Positions 8,772 through 16,041 of a stretch of 57,084 nucleotides of DNA are shown here, piece by piece. The first letter of the stretch is position 1. Each line of letters begins with the position of its first letter. A program made the position numbers and the translations under genes. The notes below the pieces were generated by a model. The model saw only the letters and a program-made list of their open reading frames with translations. It made no database searches and was not told the origin of the DNA. This stretch comes from Candidatus Levyibacteriota bacterium (GTDB lineage Bacteria; Patescibacteria; Microgenomatia; Levybacterales; UBA12049), in NCBI GenBank assembly GCA_016186625.1, contig JACPLG010000013.1, forward strand, positions 1 through 57,084. Direction: 5' to 3'.

Positions 8772-8996
8772 ATGAGCGGAATAAGTCCTGAATTTGATCA
8801 AAAGTTAGAAGCATATTCAAGATTGCATGACGTAATGCTTGATCCATCAACCCCGGATAAACAATTTTATGATTCGCTTGATGCTCTAAGGAGGTTGGAC
8901 AAAGACACAAGTGGAAGAGTAAGGACTATATATATTTCGAAAGTAAACAGAATGGGATCGGCAATACCCACCACCTCAACGCAAGATCAAGAGTAA
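8772..8996 (+). CDS. Small hypothetical protein, family A copy 2 (74 aa)
   Basis: Paralog of the 62-aa product at 6727-6915, with the same DQK..AY.R / M.D..TP / F...L.AL..L..DT.G..RT order and an extra Ser/Thr-rich tail. The ATG at 8772 is preferred over the TTG at 8763 because it lines up with copy 1. Preceded by a relic of the fusA 3' end. Function unknown. Confidence 0.65.
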   Translation: MSGISPEFDQKLEAYSRLHDVMLDPSTPDKQFYDSLDALRRLDKDTSGRVRTIYISKVNRMGSAIPTTSTQDQE

Positions 8997-9017
8997 AGCA
9001 AAACGAAAGCTTGCTTA

Positions 9018-9338
9018 CTATTTAAACCAGGGAAATTTGGCGTTTGGATTTGAAAACATCCAGGCCGCGACAAGTGCTATCACAAAAGAGCCTAAAATAA
9101 AGCTTAAAGAATAATTATCAAATGATAAAACACTTGTTAGACTTCTTCCGGATTGGCTAAAAATCCAAGCACCAATTAATAGAGTCACATATCCGTAAAC
9201 AACACTTGTTAGAGCACTCGAGTTTTTTGCAAGAGGCGTTATGAGCGCTTTTCCCTGCATGCCTAATACAATGTATGGCACAGACATTGTTAGAAAAGCT
9301 CCAGCAAGAAAAGGAAGCACTAATTCCATATTATTCAC
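9018..9338 (-). CDS. Small multi-pass membrane protein (106 aa)
   Basis: Unknown function. Three hydrophobic helices are visible (about residues 4-26, 43-62 and 78-96), ending in NPNAKFPWFK. It has the best ribosome-binding site of the window (aaaggaggtgaataat before ATG) and its own minus-strand promoter: TTGACA, 17 nt, TACTAT in the reverse complement of about 9360-9388. Monocistronic, convergent with the preceding genes. Confidence 0.75.
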   Translation of the reverse strand: MNNMELVLPFLAGAFLTMSVPYIVLGMQGKALITPLAKNSSALTSVVYGYVTLLIGAWIFSQSGRSLTSVLSFDNYSLSFILGSFVIALVAAWMFSNPNAKFPWFK

Positions 9339-9428
9339 CTCCTTTCAACCACCTTGATAGTAGTTAAATCAAATCTACCTGTCAATAAAACAATCAACAT
9401 CAAATCGAAACAAAATAAATTAGGCAGT

Positions 9429-9614
9429 TGAGCGGAATCGAATTTTATACTAAACTTGTGTCAAATTTTGCACCATCAGGTGATTAACCACAGGCAATTG
9501 AAAAACTTACCAAAAGCATTGAGTCGGAAAACAGGCACTCTGTCCTTCTTGGTGTTACCGGTAGTGGAAAAACGTTTACAAAAATTCGCAACTTCGGGCA
9601 GCGGTTATTTACAT
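9429..9614 (+). pseudogene. uvrB: uvrB N-terminal remnant
   Basis: One frame reads FYTKLVSNFAPSGD-stop-PQAIEKLTKSIESENRHSVLLGVTGSGKTFT before running into stops. This matches the start of excinuclease subunit UvrB (F-K-L-V-S-x-F-x-P-x-GDQPKAI ... LLGVTGSGKT, the Walker A loop). The conserved GDQP glutamine is a TAA stop (caa to taa) and everything after the Walker A region is missing, so this is a decayed fragment. Confidence 0.75.
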
Positions 9615-9670
9615 AAACAGGAAGCTCAGGGGATAGGAGGTCCCTCAAAAGTCAAACAAATTAAGATCAA

Positions 9671-9699
9671 TTGACAATATAAATTTCCACCCTTATAAT
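9671..9699 (+). promoter_or_regulatory. Consensus sigma70-type promoter, leaderless gene
   Basis: TTGACA (9671-9676), 17-nt spacer, TATAAT (9694-9699). The -10 ends 8 nt before the ATG at 9708, so the RNA should start at or within a couple of bases of the start codon. Confidence 0.8.
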
Positions 9700-9707
9700 C
9701 CCAGAAT

Positions 9708-10106
9708 ATGATAAGACTTGAAACAGAGTCTTTAATCCAAGCACAAAGGAGATCGGGATTAAGAGTAGAAGCAGGAGATCCATTGATTCGGAGAAGAAGA
9801 CTTCATATAGCGCCAGGAATGATTGGAAGTTTTTCAATAACGCTTCCTTCAAGAATAGAAATTTATAAAGGAACATATCAAGAAGTAAATGGACAAGTTA
9901 ATGAATTGACGAGTCGTTTTGGTCAAGAGTTAAGAGCGATAGGGGCCGTTTGGGGACGTCCTCTCGCGCTAAGGTTAGGTAATGGTTTGGAGCCGGCACT
10001 TACTATAAGAGCAGGAACTTCGGAAGAACAAAGGCAACGTATAAGGGATATAGTAGGCTTTCCAATCCCACTACTTGAAGTTCCACAACTGATCTCCTAC
10101 AGATAA
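9708..10106 (+). CDS. Hypothetical protein (132 aa)
   Basis: Not recognised. Arg-rich and soluble, with no signal or membrane segment; the N-terminus is LETESLIQAQRRSGLRVEAG and the middle is mixed alpha/beta. Driven by a consensus promoter whose -10 is 8 nt from the ATG, so probably a leaderless mRNA. It follows the uvrB remnant. Confidence 0.6.
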   Translation: MIRLETESLIQAQRRSGLRVEAGDPLIRRRRLHIAPGMIGSFSITLPSRIEIYKGTYQEVNGQVNELTSRFGQELRAIGAVWGRPLALRLGNGLEPALTIRAGTSEEQRQRIRDIVGFPIPLLEVPQLISYR

Positions 10107-10144
10107 AATAGCTTTAAATTCCCATTGACAAGCCAATATGTTTA

Positions 10145-10708
10145 GTGTTGACTATTTATATATGGCAAAAAGAGCAAGAAGAAGAGCCCGAAAAGTTTAT
10201 AAAAAATTCTGCCTTCACCATTTATCAAGTGATTCAGCCCTTGCCAAGCATTAAAGGTGCAGCTACTGCTGATTATATATCCGTAACTGAGGAGGAAGGA
10301 TTAAGAATAGCAAATGCCAGCGTAAATGAAGTAACTCGTTTGGTATATGTTATTGTATTTAGGGATCCAAATGCTAATGGCAGACAGAGTAATACGGAGA
10401 ATTGTTATGATAGAGCCTTCACTTTTACAATAAACTCTATTAAAAAGACCAGAAAGACCGATAAGTACTGCGATCCGGCACCGGGATATAAAGCATATGT
10501 AATCAGCCACCGGAATTGCAATAAAGTCACACTCAATCCCCCATCTGGATATAGGGTAACAGGATACACTTACTCGGATGGAAAGAATAGAGGAAGAACA
10601 GTTCTTGGAAAAAGAACGGTAACCCTCTGCGGAGCCTTTGGTCCGGATGAAGGACTAAATATCAAGCGGGTTTTTCAAGCTGTAGATTTTGGAATAACAA
10701 AGAAATAA
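10145..10708 (+). CDS. Hypothetical protein, start uncertain (possible A6 frameshift)
   Basis: The open frame runs from a GTG at 10145 (187 aa). The C-terminal two thirds look like a real protein, with several Cys (ENCYDRAF, KYCDPAPGYK, HRNCNK, VTLCGAFGP). An ATG at 10162 in another frame gives a plausible basic start (MAKRARRRARKVYK). Removing one A from the A6 run at 10201-10206 would join it to the long frame. Either the GTG start is right or there is an indel or slippage site. Function unknown. Confidence 0.5.
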   Translation: MLTIYIWQKEQEEEPEKFIKNSAFTIYQVIQPLPSIKGAATADYISVTEEEGLRIANASVNEVTRLVYVIVFRDPNANGRQSNTENCYDRAFTFTINSIKKTRKTDKYCDPAPGYKAYVISHRNCNKVTLNPPSGYRVTGYTYSDGKNRGRTVLGKRTVTLCGAFGPDEGLNIKRVFQAVDFGITKK

Positions 10709-10717
10709 TAATTTCAT

Positions 10718-10746
10718 TTGACTTCTTATTTTCCTCTTGATATGTT
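10718..10746 (+). promoter_or_regulatory. Promoter of SDR gene, leaderless
   Basis: TTGACT (10718-10723), 17 nt, TATGTT (10741-10746); ATG follows after 6 nt, implying transcription from the start codon itself. Confidence 0.65.
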
Positions 10747-10752
10747 TCCCAT

Positions 10753-11466
10753 ATGGATAAAAAAAGAATTGCAATAACAGGATCCAGAGGGACGATTGGA
10801 ATAATTCTTAAGGATGGTTTGCCAGAGGATTTTGAAATAATAGAGGCCAGCTTGCCGGAAGTGGATGTTAGGGACTTTGGACAATTAAAGAAGGTCGCTC
10901 GGGGAGCTTTTGCCATAATTCACCTTGCGTGGAACAGTAAAGCGGAAAATCATAAGAATGAGCAAATAGATCCTGACAGCAGCCTCATGTTTCTTAATGT
11001 TTACAAGGCGGCAATTGAGACTGGAGCTAAGCGAGTGATTATGGCAAGCTCTATTCACGCTGACACTTTTATTGGGCGGAAGGGCCCGCCCGCCTCGCAA
11101 GCGAGAGCGTTGCGGGCAGGCCCGGGTTTATTATCTCCTGACAGAACTCCTGTACCTGATAGCCCATACGGAGCAAATAAAGTTTTTGCAGAGTCAATGG
11201 GCAGATATTTTGCTTCAAAGGGACTTGAGGTAGTTTGTGTAAGATTTGGCGGAGTGAATCAGAGAAATTCGCCCGCAGGAGCGGAGCATCCGGCGGAGGA
11301 AAGAGCGGCATGGCTGTCACATAATGATTTAATAAGTTTGATACGCGCTATTTTGCAAGCAGAATCAATCCCAAATTTCGTCTTGATGTACGCAGTTTCA
11401 GATAACCCGGGCAGAATTCATGATACCTCAAACCCCTTTGGCTGGATGCCAAAAGACAGGGCATAA
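10753..11466 (+). CDS. NAD-dependent epimerase/dehydratase, uronate-dehydrogenase-like
   Basis: Extended short-chain dehydrogenase, 237 aa. Rossmann nucleotide loop TGSRGTIG (residues 9-16), acidic DVRD strand, HLAW, catalytic-type S-S-I-H-A and YGANK (Tyr-x3-Lys). The order SSIHA ... PDSPYGANKVFAES ... VCVRFGGV resembles uronate dehydrogenases. Residues ~111-127 (GPPASQARALRAGPG) come from a GC-rich palindromic repeat inserted in frame at 11082-11124, replacing a surface loop. Substrate not certain. Confidence 0.8.
   Translation: MDKKRIAITGSRGTIGIILKDGLPEDFEIIEASLPEVDVRDFGQLKKVARGAFAIIHLAWNSKAENHKNEQIDPDSSLMFLNVYKAAIETGAKRVIMASSIHADTFIGRKGPPASQARALRAGPGLLSPDRTPVPDSPYGANKVFAESMGRYFASKGLEVVCVRFGGVNQRNSPAGAEHPAEERAAWLSHNDLISLIRAILQAESIPNFVLMYAVSDNPGRIHDTSNPFGWMPKDRA
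11082..11124. repeat. GC-rich palindromic repeat inside the SDR gene
   Basis: Arms gggcccgcccgc and gcgggcaggccc surround tcgcaagcgagagc, far more GC-rich than the surrounding gene. The terminal words are shared with the repeat at 55757-55818. Confidence 0.7.
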
Positions 11467-12411
11467 TCAAAGATTAAGGATTAATTTCTTAAATTCTTGG
11501 TCCCTTTTATAATCTGGTTTCTTTCGCAGTGACCTATCTAAAAATCCTCCAATGGCGCGTGATGCAAGAATTGTTTTTACTTTTTTCATATCGTAGCCTC
11601 GATCTTCCAATTTTTCAAGAATCTCATTAGCTACTTTATCATTTTCAAGAATGCTAAAAACACGTTGAATATAATAAGCAATATCATAATACTCCACACT
11701 CTCAGATGAAGCATGCTCGGCGTCAAAAAGATAAAGCTTGTTGTTTGTTAATTTAAAAATATGCCAAGGAGTAAGGTCCCCGTGTCTCGGCCGTTTTTCG
11801 AGCTCCCTTGCCCCATTCTCGACAACCTTCAACAACTCTCTGATTTGATATTGTTGAACCACATCTTTTGGAATGTCAGACAGCCACAGTCTTGCTTTTT
11901 CAACAAACCATTCCCAGTGCGAAAGGCCGTGAGATAGTTCATTAGGAGCTAAATTTTTAATATCTAGATTTTGTATAAGCTCGGAGAAATTTATTATTTC
12001 CTCAATAGTTTCTTTTAGAAGAATCTGATTAGAAGATCCATATTCTGTTATTTTTTCTCCCTCCACAAAGTCATAAATTGCGTAAAATAAATATTTCTGA
12101 AAATAACCGGAGTCATAATTTATAGGAACCCAAAAATTAGAGTTTTTGCGTGAATTTTGCTTATTAAACTGATTATTCCACTCAAATTCGTTTTGTGTAA
12201 GCCAACTCATTCCCTCAGATGTTGCGAGTTTGACAAAGAATTTTTTATTACTTCTTCCTAGAGTGCCAATTACATGTCTGCCTTCCATTTGCAATTTTTC
12301 TATCCCGTATCCTTTGCCTTTTAGCTCTTTACCAAAAGAGGCTATGTTAATTTTGTGGCCAAGTCTGTAATCAAGGAATTTGTCACCAACCTTTATTGTG
12401 AAGGCTTTCAT
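11467..12411 (-). CDS. APH/choline-kinase-fold phosphotransferase
   Basis: 314 aa. The catalytic loop HGDLTPWHIF (Brenner-type H-G-D-x4-H) and the metal-binding FDAEHAS identify an aminoglycoside-phosphotransferase-fold kinase. The N-terminal part is a divergent ATP lobe. Small-molecule substrate unknown; the family name does not prove antibiotic resistance. It is convergent with the SDR and head-to-head with the MazG-like gene, whose promoter lies just upstream of this gene's start. Confidence 0.75.
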   Translation of the reverse strand: MKAFTIKVGDKFLDYRLGHKINIASFGKELKGKGYGIEKLQMEGRHVIGTLGRSNKKFFVKLATSEGMSWLTQNEFEWNNQFNKQNSRKNSNFWVPINYDSGYFQKYLFYAIYDFVEGEKITEYGSSNQILLKETIEEIINFSELIQNLDIKNLAPNELSHGLSHWEWFVEKARLWLSDIPKDVVQQYQIRELLKVVENGARELEKRPRHGDLTPWHIFKLTNNKLYLFDAEHASSESVEYYDIAYYIQRVFSILENDKVANEILEKLEDRGYDMKKVKTILASRAIGGFLDRSLRKKPDYKRDQEFKKLILNL

Positions 12412-12435
12412 AAAGACTATGATATCAGCTTTTGT

Positions 12436-12441
12436 TATAAT
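12436..12441 (+). promoter_or_regulatory. Extended -10 of MazG-like gene
   Basis: TGT-TATAAT 6 nt upstream of the GTG at 12448, which decides the start and implies a leaderless mRNA. Confidence 0.6.
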
Positions 12442-12447
12442 AAGGGC

Positions 12448-12777
12448 GTGGCAAAAAGAAAAATTGCGCCGTTTGGCTATTATTTTAAATATCTTGACAA
12501 TATTGATAAAGGAGTAAGAGACTCCAAAGAATTCGGTTCGATCTTGATTTTGCAGATCGTCGAGGAAGTTGGCGAAATGTCACGAGCGTATCTTGCCGAA
12601 CATGGGAGAAAATCTACAAATCTAGCAGCGCAAGCTGATGAAACTTACAAACAAGAAATGGGAGATATTTTGGTCTCAATCTTGCGTTTGGCACGCATTA
12701 AAAAATTGAATCTTCATGATGCCATGATGTATTCTCTGAAAAAGATCGAAAAAAGAAAAACAGAACCCAAGAAATAG
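12448..12777 (+). CDS. MazG-like nucleotide pyrophosphohydrolase
   Basis: About 109 aa from the GTG at 12448; a longer frame to 12355 exists, but the TATAAT at 12436-12441 rules it out. The all-alpha NTP-PPase core shows as QIVEEVGEMSRAYL (E-x2-E motif) and QEMGDILVSILRLA (E-x2-D), the metal-binding helices of the MazG/dUTPase superfamily. Likely hydrolyses non-canonical NTPs (house-cleaning). Confidence 0.75.
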   Translation: MAKRKIAPFGYYFKYLDNIDKGVRDSKEFGSILILQIVEEVGEMSRAYLAEHGRKSTNLAAQADETYKQEMGDILVSILRLARIKKLNLHDAMMYSLKKIEKRKTEPKK

Positions 12778-12787
12778 AAAATACCTA

Positions 12788-12816
12788 TTGACGTTGGGCG
12801 AGAAATATTGTATATT
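12788..12816 (+). promoter_or_regulatory. tuf promoter
   Basis: TTGACG (12788-12793), 17-nt spacer, TATATT (12811-12816). The predicted start near 12823 makes the RNA begin with the hairpin accatc ... gatggt. Confidence 0.75.
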
Positions 12817-12822
12817 TCATTT

Positions 12823-12846
12823 ACCATCAAATTCGTGATGGTTTTT
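12823..12846 (+). promoter_or_regulatory. 5'-terminal hairpin of tuf leader
   Basis: Arms accatc and gatggt around aaattcgt, followed by a T5 run. It would be the first structure in the transcript, like the hairpin in the fusA leader; possible 5' stabiliser or promoter-proximal pause/terminator. Confidence 0.6.
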
Positions 12847-12864
12847 CTAGGTTAGATAGGATAA

Positions 12865-12893
12865 AAATTAACCCTTGATTGGTTAATTTTTTT
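12865..12893 (+). terminator. Terminator-like hairpin directly before tuf start
   Basis: Ten-bp perfect arms aaaattaacc and ggttaatttt with loop cttgatt, followed by four more T, ending about 6 nt before the tuf ATG. No Shine-Dalgarno is present between it and the ATG. It may attenuate transcription or control initiation. Confidence 0.55.
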
Positions 12894-12898
12894 TGAAT

Positions 12899-14080
12899 AT
12901 GGCAGATAAATTTGAAAGAACAAAACCACACGTAAATATAGGGACCATTGGTCACGTTGATCATGGTAAGACAACCCTTACTGCAGCAATTTCAACTGTG
13001 CTTGCAAAGAAGGGAATGTCGCAAGCAAAAAAATATGAGGACATTGACAACGCCCCAGAAGAAAAAGCAAGGGGCGTTACTATTAATATTACCCATGTTG
13101 AATACGAGACAGAGAAGCGCCACTACGCCCACATTGACGCTCCGGGACACGCAGATTATATAAAAAACATGATTACAGGAGCAGCCCAGATGGACGGAGC
13201 AATTCTTGTAGTTAGCGCTCCGGACGGTCCCATGCCACAGACCCGAGAACACATTTTACTTGCCCGCCAAGTTGGAGTTCCGGCAATTGTAGTTTTCCTT
13301 AACAAAACTGACATAGTCCAGGACACAGAGCTTTTGGATCTGGTTGAAATGGAAGTTAGGGAATTACTCACAAAATATGAATATCCGGGGGATAAAATTA
13401 CAATTGTTCGCGGATCTGCATTAAAAGCGCTTGAAGGAGACGGGGAAGCTGAAAAACAAATACAAGCTTTAATGGATGCAGTGGATACTGATATCCCAAC
13501 ACCGCAGCGAGATACCCAAAAACCTTTCCTTATGCCGGTTGAGGATGTTTTCTCAATTAAAGGCCGGGGAACTGTTGTAACAGGAAGAATTGAGCGGGGA
13601 ATTGTAAAAATTAATGATACAGTTGAAATCGTCGGCATCAAGGATACAAAGTCTACAGTTGTAACAGGAGTCGAGATGTTTAAGAAACAGCTTGATGAGG
13701 GACAGGCTGGAGACAATGTAGGAGTATTACTTCGCGGTGTTGAAAAAGATGATGTAGAGCGTGGTCAAGTTCTGGCCAAACCGGGATCAATTACTCCTCA
13801 CACAGAATTTGAGGCAGAAATCTATGTTCTTACAAAAGAAGAAGGCGGACGCCACACGCCATTCTTTACCGGCTACCGTCCACAATTTTATCTAAGAACA
13901 ACTGATGTGACAGGGGAAGCAACATTACCAACCGGCACTGAAATGGTAATGCCAGGAGACTCAACAAAAATGAGCGTAAAACTTATTGTCCCTGTTGCGC
14001 TTGAAGATGGACTTAGGTTTGCAGTAAGAGAAGGCGGAAAAACAGTTGGAGCAGGAGTAGTTACAAAAGTAATTAAGTAA
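12899..14080 (+). CDS. tuf: Translation elongation factor Tu
   Basis: EF-Tu, 393 aa from the ATG at 12899 (a TTG two codons upstream is less likely). GTPase motifs GHVDHGKTT (P-loop), DAPGHADY (G3; usually DCPGH), NKTD (G4) and GSALKAL (G5); domains 2-3 complete through GAGVVTKVIK. Followed by rpsJ, the usual tuf-rpsJ pairing. The leader carries two hairpin/U-run elements. Confidence 0.98.
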   Translation: MADKFERTKPHVNIGTIGHVDHGKTTLTAAISTVLAKKGMSQAKKYEDIDNAPEEKARGVTINITHVEYETEKRHYAHIDAPGHADYIKNMITGAAQMDGAILVVSAPDGPMPQTREHILLARQVGVPAIVVFLNKTDIVQDTELLDLVEMEVRELLTKYEYPGDKITIVRGSALKALEGDGEAEKQIQALMDAVDTDIPTPQRDTQKPFLMPVEDVFSIKGRGTVVTGRIERGIVKINDTVEIVGIKDTKSTVVTGVEMFKKQLDEGQAGDNVGVLLRGVEKDDVERGQVLAKPGSITPHTEFEAEIYVLTKEEGGRHTPFFTGYRPQFYLRTTDVTGEATLPTGTEMVMPGDSTKMSVKLIVPVALEDGLRFAVREGGKTVGAGVVTKVIK

Positions 14081-14125
14081 TCGTTCGGCAAGCTCAAGTC
14101 GAGCTTCGCTCTTTGATTTTTTAGT

Positions 14126-14434
14126 ATGCCAAAAGGAAGAATTCGGGTTCGCTTGAAGAGCTATGATGCGAGAGTAATTGATGCGAGTTGTCAGCAGATT
14201 TTAGATACGGCCATAAGAACCGGAGCTAAAGTTGTAGGGCCAATTCCCCTTCCTACTAAAAGATCAGTCTACGCAGTAAACAGATCCCCTTTTATAGATA
14301 AAGACGCCAGAGACCACTTCCAAATAAAAGTCCACAAAAGATTGATAGACATTATCAGTCCCACAGAAAAAACCATGGATAGTCTCGGCCACTTGGACCT
14401 GCCCGCCGGAGTCAACATAGAAATCAAAATGTAA
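14126..14434 (+). CDS. rpsJ: 30S ribosomal protein S10
   Basis: uS10, 102 aa, full length: RIRVRLKSYDARVIDAS, GPIPLPTKRSVYAVNRSPF, HLDLPAGVNIEIK. Sits behind tuf rather than at the head of the rplC cluster, so the S10 operon here starts with rplC. The tuf-rpsJ spacer holds a small hairpin aagctc/gagctt with following Ts. Confidence 0.97.
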   Translation: MPKGRIRVRLKSYDARVIDASCQQILDTAIRTGAKVVGPIPLPTKRSVYAVNRSPFIDKDARDHFQIKVHKRLIDIISPTEKTMDSLGHLDLPAGVNIEIKM

Positions 14435-14671
14435 TCCCTTCAGGTAATTTTCAATTCTCAATTTACAATTTTCAATCAATTCCACAATTTTAATTTCTAG
14501 TAAACACTCTTCCTTGCCCCTCGTAGCCTCATGCGGAGTGGGGTGCTATAATTGCCCATCAAAAATATCAATCCTAGCCTCAAAAGGTCTCACCTTGCAA
14601 GGGTAAAATATCCGTCGACTAGTACACGATACTAAGCTTAAATTTCTAAACATAAGGGGAGGTTCGTTATC

Positions 14672-14697
14672 ACTTCAATGATTTAAATCATTGAAGT
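14672..14697. repeat. Perfect 26-bp palindrome
   Basis: Arms acttcaatgattt and aaatcattgaagt with no mismatch and no loop. It could be a dimeric repressor operator or an RNA hairpin at the end of a transcript from 14547; there is no U-tract. Confidence 0.7.
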
Positions 14698-14751
14698 ATG
14701 CGAAAACAAAACTAAACGTTTGCTATAATTGCCCGATCTAGTTTGCGCTAG

Positions 14752-14780
14752 TTGACATTAAATTTCTTTCGTCGCATAAT
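14752..14780 (+). promoter_or_regulatory. Promoter of VOC gene, leaderless
   Basis: TTGACA (14752-14757), 17 nt, CATAAT (14775-14780); the ATG at 14787 lies 6 nt downstream. Confidence 0.7.
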
Positions 14781-14786
14781 TACCCC

Positions 14787-15170
14787 ATGTTAGGGAATGC
14801 TCCACTTTCAACTGTCATCCCAACAACAGATCTTAAAAGAGCCCGTGAATTTTATGAGGGAAAACTTGGACTTAAAGTTGTCAAAGCATCAGACTATGGA
14901 ATAATGTTTGAGGCTGGGGCCGGAACAAACCTTTATGTTTATAAAAGAGGTCCCGCAAAATCAGAACATACACTGGCCTCCTTTGAAGTAGCGGATTTAG
15001 AAGCCAAAGTTGATGATATGAGCAAAAACGGAATTGTTTTTGAGAAGTACGATTTTCCTGGTTTAAAAACTAATGAGAAAGGAATTGCAACTTTTGAGGA
15101 GGACGGAGAAAAAGCTGCCTGGTTTAAAGATCCGGATGGAAATATCCTCGCCGTAAGCCAAAACATATAA
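14787..15170 (+). CDS. Glyoxalase/bleomycin-resistance (VOC) superfamily protein
   Basis: 127 aa with the paired beta-alpha-beta-beta-beta layout of the vicinal-oxygen-chelate fold: TVIPTTDLKRAREFYEGKLGLKVV at the start and EDGEKAAWFKDPDGNILAVSQ at the end. A Glu or Gln metal ligand is plausible but not fixed. Substrate unknown. Its own leaderless promoter indicates expression separate from tuf-rpsJ. Confidence 0.8.
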   Translation: MLGNAPLSTVIPTTDLKRAREFYEGKLGLKVVKASDYGIMFEAGAGTNLYVYKRGPAKSEHTLASFEVADLEAKVDDMSKNGIVFEKYDFPGLKTNEKGIATFEEDGEKAAWFKDPDGNILAVSQNI

Positions 15171-15178
15171 CCTTTTGC

Positions 15179-15208
15179 TATAATTGCCCCTAGATTCTGT
15201 GTTATAAT
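15179..15208 (+). promoter_or_regulatory. Tandem -10 boxes before the 15217 gene
   Basis: TGC-TATAAT (15179-15184) and TGT-TATAAT (15203-15208), both extended -10 types. The second ends 8 nt before the ATG at 15217, again suggesting a leaderless start. Confidence 0.55.
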
Positions 15209-15216
15209 TCCCAACC

Positions 15217-15795
15217 ATGGCTCACGAACAACCAACTTTGGGATTAGACTTTAGTCCTACCACCATAGGAGTACTTAAGGGAAGAAGAGAACCTTCTTCT
15301 GTTTTAACAACTGATTTTGCTGGAAGAATTTATGCTGTAACTGGAGATTTTCACGAAAGAACACTTGTAGCCTCATTGGTGGCCTACTCTGATGATAAAA
15401 GAAAATTAATTATTCAACAGATAAGAAGCGCTGTGGAAATGGAAAAAAGAAGACACGAAACAGCGCTGATAAGAAGAGTGCCAGAAGATCTTCTTGAAAG
15501 TACCGAAAACATTGCCAGGCTTGAAGCGCGGATTGTAAGAGTGGAGGAACTTGCGCAGAGTCCCGCTTCTTGGCAAGGTTTTATGGGGGCGATTGTTGCT
15601 CAGGAAAAAAGAGGGCTTATGGCAGCTCTGGGAAGCACTCTGGGTGAAGGTCAGAGATTTTATACTTGGCAGGGACTCGAATCAAATAGAACAGTTGGGG
15701 ACTTAAGACAAGTTGAGGTTGGAACAGATTTTGTACCGGCAAGTAAAGTAGATCTTAGAAGGGTTTGGATCTCTTTAGCATTCAGAGGAACCTAA
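15217..15795 (+). CDS. Hypothetical protein (192 aa)
   Basis: Not recognised. Soluble; an N-terminal beta-rich stretch (TLGLDFSPTTIGVLKGRRE) is followed by long charged helices (residues ~70-110, IRSAVEMEKRRHE ... ARIVRVEELAQ) and a C-terminal beta part. It lies between the tuf-rpsJ block and the rplC operon, with its own promoter. Confidence 0.55.
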   Translation: MAHEQPTLGLDFSPTTIGVLKGRREPSSVLTTDFAGRIYAVTGDFHERTLVASLVAYSDDKRKLIIQQIRSAVEMEKRRHETALIRRVPEDLLESTENIARLEARIVRVEELAQSPASWQGFMGAIVAQEKRGLMAALGSTLGEGQRFYTWQGLESNRTVGDLRQVEVGTDFVPASKVDLRRVWISLAFRGT

Positions 15796-15801
15796 TTCCT
15801 C

Positions 15802-15830
15802 TTGCATTTAGGCATATGCTTAGCTATAAT
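15802..15830 (+). promoter_or_regulatory. Promoter of the rplC (S10) operon
   Basis: TTGCAT (15802-15807), 17 nt, TATAAT (15825-15830). Expected RNA start near 15837, a few nt before the leader ORF at 15843. Confidence 0.75.
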
Positions 15831-15842
15831 TACAAGTACAAA

Positions 15843-15914
15843 ATGGCTAGACAAACACAGGCCACCGGCCTCGGAGGGCTTCTGGCCCGGAGGGAGGTGA
15901 TTGTAGCTACATAG
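15843..15914 (+). CDS. Putative 23-aa leader peptide of the rplC operon
   Basis: ATG to TAG reading MARQTQATGLGGLLARRE and then VIVAT. It lies between the promoter and the leader terminator. Its last codons (CTACATAG, 15907-15914) can pair with CTATGTGG (15951-15958) inside the terminator hairpin, so translation could influence termination. No amino-acid run is present; it might instead be incidental to a structured r-protein-binding leader. Confidence 0.4.
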   Translation: MARQTQATGLGGLLARREVIVAT

Positions 15915-15943
15915 GCTCATTTTTCAAAGTAACTCTTGAAGAG

Positions 15944-15968
15944 AGCGACACTATGTGGTCGCTTTTTT
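15944..15968 (+). terminator. Leader terminator upstream of rplC
   Basis: Arms agcgac (15944-15949) and gtcgct (15958-15963) with an inner ac/gt extension, followed by T6. It stands 80 nt before rplC, inside the operon leader, so it should act as an attenuator rather than an operon end. Confidence 0.7.
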
Positions 15969-15983
15969 GTTGCTTAGCCCCTT

Positions 15984-16041
15984 TGTCATCCTGAGTGAAA
16001 CGAAGGATCTTTTAAGATTCTTCACTTCGTTCAGAATGACA
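15984..16041. repeat. Dispersed palindromic repeat (tgtcatcctgag ... aatgaca), copy 1
   Basis: A 58-nt palindrome, tgtcatcctgagtgaaacga to cgttcagaatgaca, directly before rplC. A diverged copy lies in frame inside kbl (54114-54172). Confidence 0.8.

Larger units (their letters stand above)
14435..14786. other. 352-nt intergenic region with promoters and a perfect palindrome
   Basis: No convincing ORF. It contains two extended -10 boxes of the form TGCTATAATTGCCC (TATAAT at 14547-14552 and 14719-14724), a stretch of about 150 nt between them that could be an untranslated RNA, and a perfect 26-bp palindrome (14672-14697). The far end holds the promoter of the VOC gene. Confidence 0.5.

Noticed and set aside
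11467..12411. Aminoglycoside-resistance gene
   Set aside because: Only the general APH fold is supported; nothing in the sequence or context points to antibiotics.
13156..13716. 186-aa minus-strand ORF opposite tuf
   Set aside because: Antisense shadow of a highly conserved gene; composition is that of reversed EF-Tu codons.
14555..14700. tmRNA, SRP RNA or 6S RNA
   Set aside because: None of their conserved sequences (tag peptide, GNAR-type SRP loop, tRNA-like ends) is visible.
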